This document shows positions 5,763-6,363 of a stretch of 6,363 nt of DNA, piece by piece. Within the stretch, counting starts at the first letter, position 1, and each line of letters starts with the position of its first letter. Below the pieces are notes generated by a model. That model ran no database searches. It saw nothing but the letters and a program-made list of their open reading frames with translations, and was not told the DNA's origin. The position numbers and the translations under genes were made by a program. Source of the DNA: Defluviitaleaceae bacterium (GTDB taxonomy: Bacteria > Bacillota > Clostridia > Lachnospirales > WRAX01); NCBI GenBank assembly GCA_009784355.1, contig WRBU01000069.1, forward strand, positions 1 to 6,363. Reading direction: 5' to 3'.

Positions 5763-5927
5763 ATGAAAAAAAGACTGTTGTCGGGGATTTTGACTCTAAT
5801 CGCCTTATTCACCGCAAGTGTAACTATTGTTTTTGGTGGCGATGGTACTCCTCATTATCCAATCGACCCAATGAGCATCACACTACCACCTATTGTTATT
5901 GACATTGAAATAGACGACGAATGTTAG
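5763..5927 (+). CDS. Small exported peptide precursor 2, paralogue of precursor 1
   Basis: A 54-residue product with ATG 5763, preceded by the same GGATGGTG site (5748-5755) as copy 1, here carried by the regulator remnant. Residues 1-25 are a signal peptide (MKKRLLSGILTLIALFTASV, then TIVFG) with likely cleavage after Gly25. The linker is two residues longer and unrelated in sequence (GDGTPHY instead of HPARP). The core PIDPMSITLPPIVIDI (33-48) differs from copy 1 at one residue (Met for Thr). The tail EIDDEC is longer and again acidic with a terminal Cys. It probably shares the transcript of the regulator and precursor 1. It may act as a second ligand of the same regulator, or be the cognate peptide of a lost paralogue. 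Both roles are inference. Confidence 0.85.
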   Translation: MKKRLLSGILTLIALFTASVTIVFGGDGTPHYPIDPMSITLPPIVIDIEIDDEC

Positions 5928-5977
5928 TCCAGCAACACCCAATTAAGCCTTCTTCGTACCATCATTTAAAATCATCC

Positions 5978-6012
5978 AAAAAGCGGAAAGATTAACCTCT
6001 ATCCGTTTTTTT
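5978..6012 (+). terminator. Intrinsic terminator of the regulator-peptide operon
   Basis: AAAAAGCGGA (5978-5987) pairs with TCCGTTTTTT (6002-6011) through one G-T pair. The stem continues past an A-A mismatch with AGA (5989-5991) and TCT (5998-6000) around the loop TTAACC. Seven T residues end the stem. It lies 50 nt after peptide gene 2. Confidence 0.82.
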
Positions 6013-6030
6013 GGTACACAAACGCACCTT

Positions 6031-6038
6031 TTGTCGAA
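6031..6038 (+). promoter_or_regulatory. Candidate Spo0A box upstream of the AbrB-type gene
   Basis: TTGTCGAA matches the known Spo0A-box core TGTCGAA, 118 nt before the AbrB-type start codon. In Bacillus the abrB gene is a classical Spo0A target. Caution: the same 8-mer also occurs by chance inside the amidase gene (2691-2698, minus strand), so a single site is weak evidence. Confidence 0.35.
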
Positions 6039-6045
6039 ACACAAA

Positions 6046-6073
6046 TTGGGAAACATCAATAATTTTGTATCAT
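6046..6073 (+). promoter_or_regulatory. Possible promoter of the AbrB-type gene
   Basis: TTGGGA (6046-6051), a 16-nt spacer and TATCAT (6068-6073) form a fair but not strong promoter. The leader would be about 75 nt. A competing weaker option uses TTTACA (6080-6085) with ATAAAT (6102-6107). Confidence 0.3.
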
Positions 6074-6115
6074 TTCCTTTTTACAAATTCCCCCTTTTGT
6101 GATAAATTGTAATTA

Positions 6116-6129
6116 ATGGTAAATACCAT
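6116..6129. promoter_or_regulatory. Palindrome before the AbrB-type gene, possible operator
   Basis: ATGGTA (6116-6121) and TACCAT (6124-6129) form a perfect 6-bp inverted repeat around AA, 14 nt before the ribosome binding site. Autoregulation is a plausible but untested reason; a short palindrome in AT-rich DNA may also be chance. Confidence 0.4.
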
Positions 6130-6156
6130 AATATTACATAAGAGGAGGACATTATT

Positions 6157-6363
6157 ATGTCAACTTTTAAAATCCAGCAAACAACCGCAAAAGACACAGG
6201 TGCCATACGCACAGTCGACGAACTTGGCCGCATCGTACTGCCAAGAACAACAAGAGAACAACTAGGTATTTACACGGGCGATCAATTCGAGGTAATAACA
6301 CAAGGCGCAACAATAATCCTTGTAAGACACGCCCCAACATGCCTAGCATGTAACGACGACACC
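6157..6363 (+). CDS. AbrB/SpoVT-type transition-state regulator (partial, 3' end outside window)
   Basis: The first 69 codons, from ATG 6157, with AGGAGG (6143-6148) 8 nt upstream. Residues about 17-57 carry the swapped-hairpin DNA-binding signature of the AbrB family: RTVDELGRIVLPRTTREQLG, then GDQFEVITQGATIILVRH. This matches AbrB and SpoVT N-terminal domains closely. Next comes CLAC (residues 62-65), at the position where clostridial AbrB-like proteins often carry a Cys-x-x-Cys pair. The C-terminal part, which separates AbrB (short) from SpoVT (with a GAF-like sensor domain), is cut off, so no gene symbol is given. Family members are dimeric or tetrameric DNA-binding proteins controlling the shift from growth to stationary phase or sporulation. 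The gene stands as its own unit, after a terminator. Confidence 0.88.
   Translation, partial: MSTFKIQQTTAKDTGAIRTVDELGRIVLPRTTREQLGIYTGDQFEVITQGATIILVRHAPTCLACNDDT

Larger units (their letters stand above)
5659..5927 (+). repeat. Tandem duplication, unit 2 (regulator-tail remnant plus peptide gene 2)
   Basis: Second copy of the unit at 5403-5658. Its left edge coincides with the last base of the stop codon of peptide gene 1. The tail section shows nine differences in 99 nt from unit 1. The peptide section is nearly identical in the mature-core codons but diverged in the signal peptide and linker. Confidence 0.9.

Overview
The window looks like chromosome from a low- to mid-GC, Gram-positive, probably spore-forming anaerobe of the Clostridia type. 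This is inferred from four things: a sortase-type surface-protein tail, a lipoprotein, an amidase carrying a copper-amine-oxidase-like stalk domain, and an AbrB/SpoVT-type regulator. No rRNA or marker gene fixes the taxon.

Layout. Positions 2-208 hold the 3' end of a wall-anchored surface protein. A symmetric hairpin terminator (219-251) separates it from a convergent lipoprotein gene (257-1456, minus strand) built from two repeats of one domain. A divergent promoter region (1457-1606) leads to a 696-residue secreted N-acetylmuramoyl-L-alanine amidase (1607-3697) and its terminator (3703-3730). Positions 3733-4076 hold no credible gene; they are an array of GC-rich hairpins with embedded direct repeats.

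The most interesting part is 4144-6012: a clear promoter, an HTH-plus-TPR regulator (4207-5502) with the architecture of peptide-sensing RRNPP regulators, and two tandem small genes (5507-5659 and 5763-5927). Each small gene encodes a signal peptide followed by the shared core PIDPxSITLPPIVIDI, a short acidic tail and a C-terminal Cys. A 33-codon remnant of a regulator 3' end lies between them, so the locus is a tandem duplication or a collapsed pair of regulator-peptide cassettes. A strong hairpin terminator follows. The simplest reading is an undescribed quorum-sensing cassette: the peptides are exported, matured outside, re-imported and bound by the TPR domain of the regulator. This is inference from architecture; no ligand or target is shown.

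The window ends in the first 69 codons of an AbrB/SpoVT-type transition-state regulator (from 6157), preceded by a sequence matching a Spo0A box and by a small palindrome.

Possible functional links. The left half is cell-envelope material (wall-anchored protein, lipoprotein with weak resemblance to IseA-type hydrolase inhibitors, wall amidase). The right half is regulatory. The amidase and regulator promoters share an 11-base -35 region, identical spacing and a palindromic -10 core, so they may respond to the same factor.
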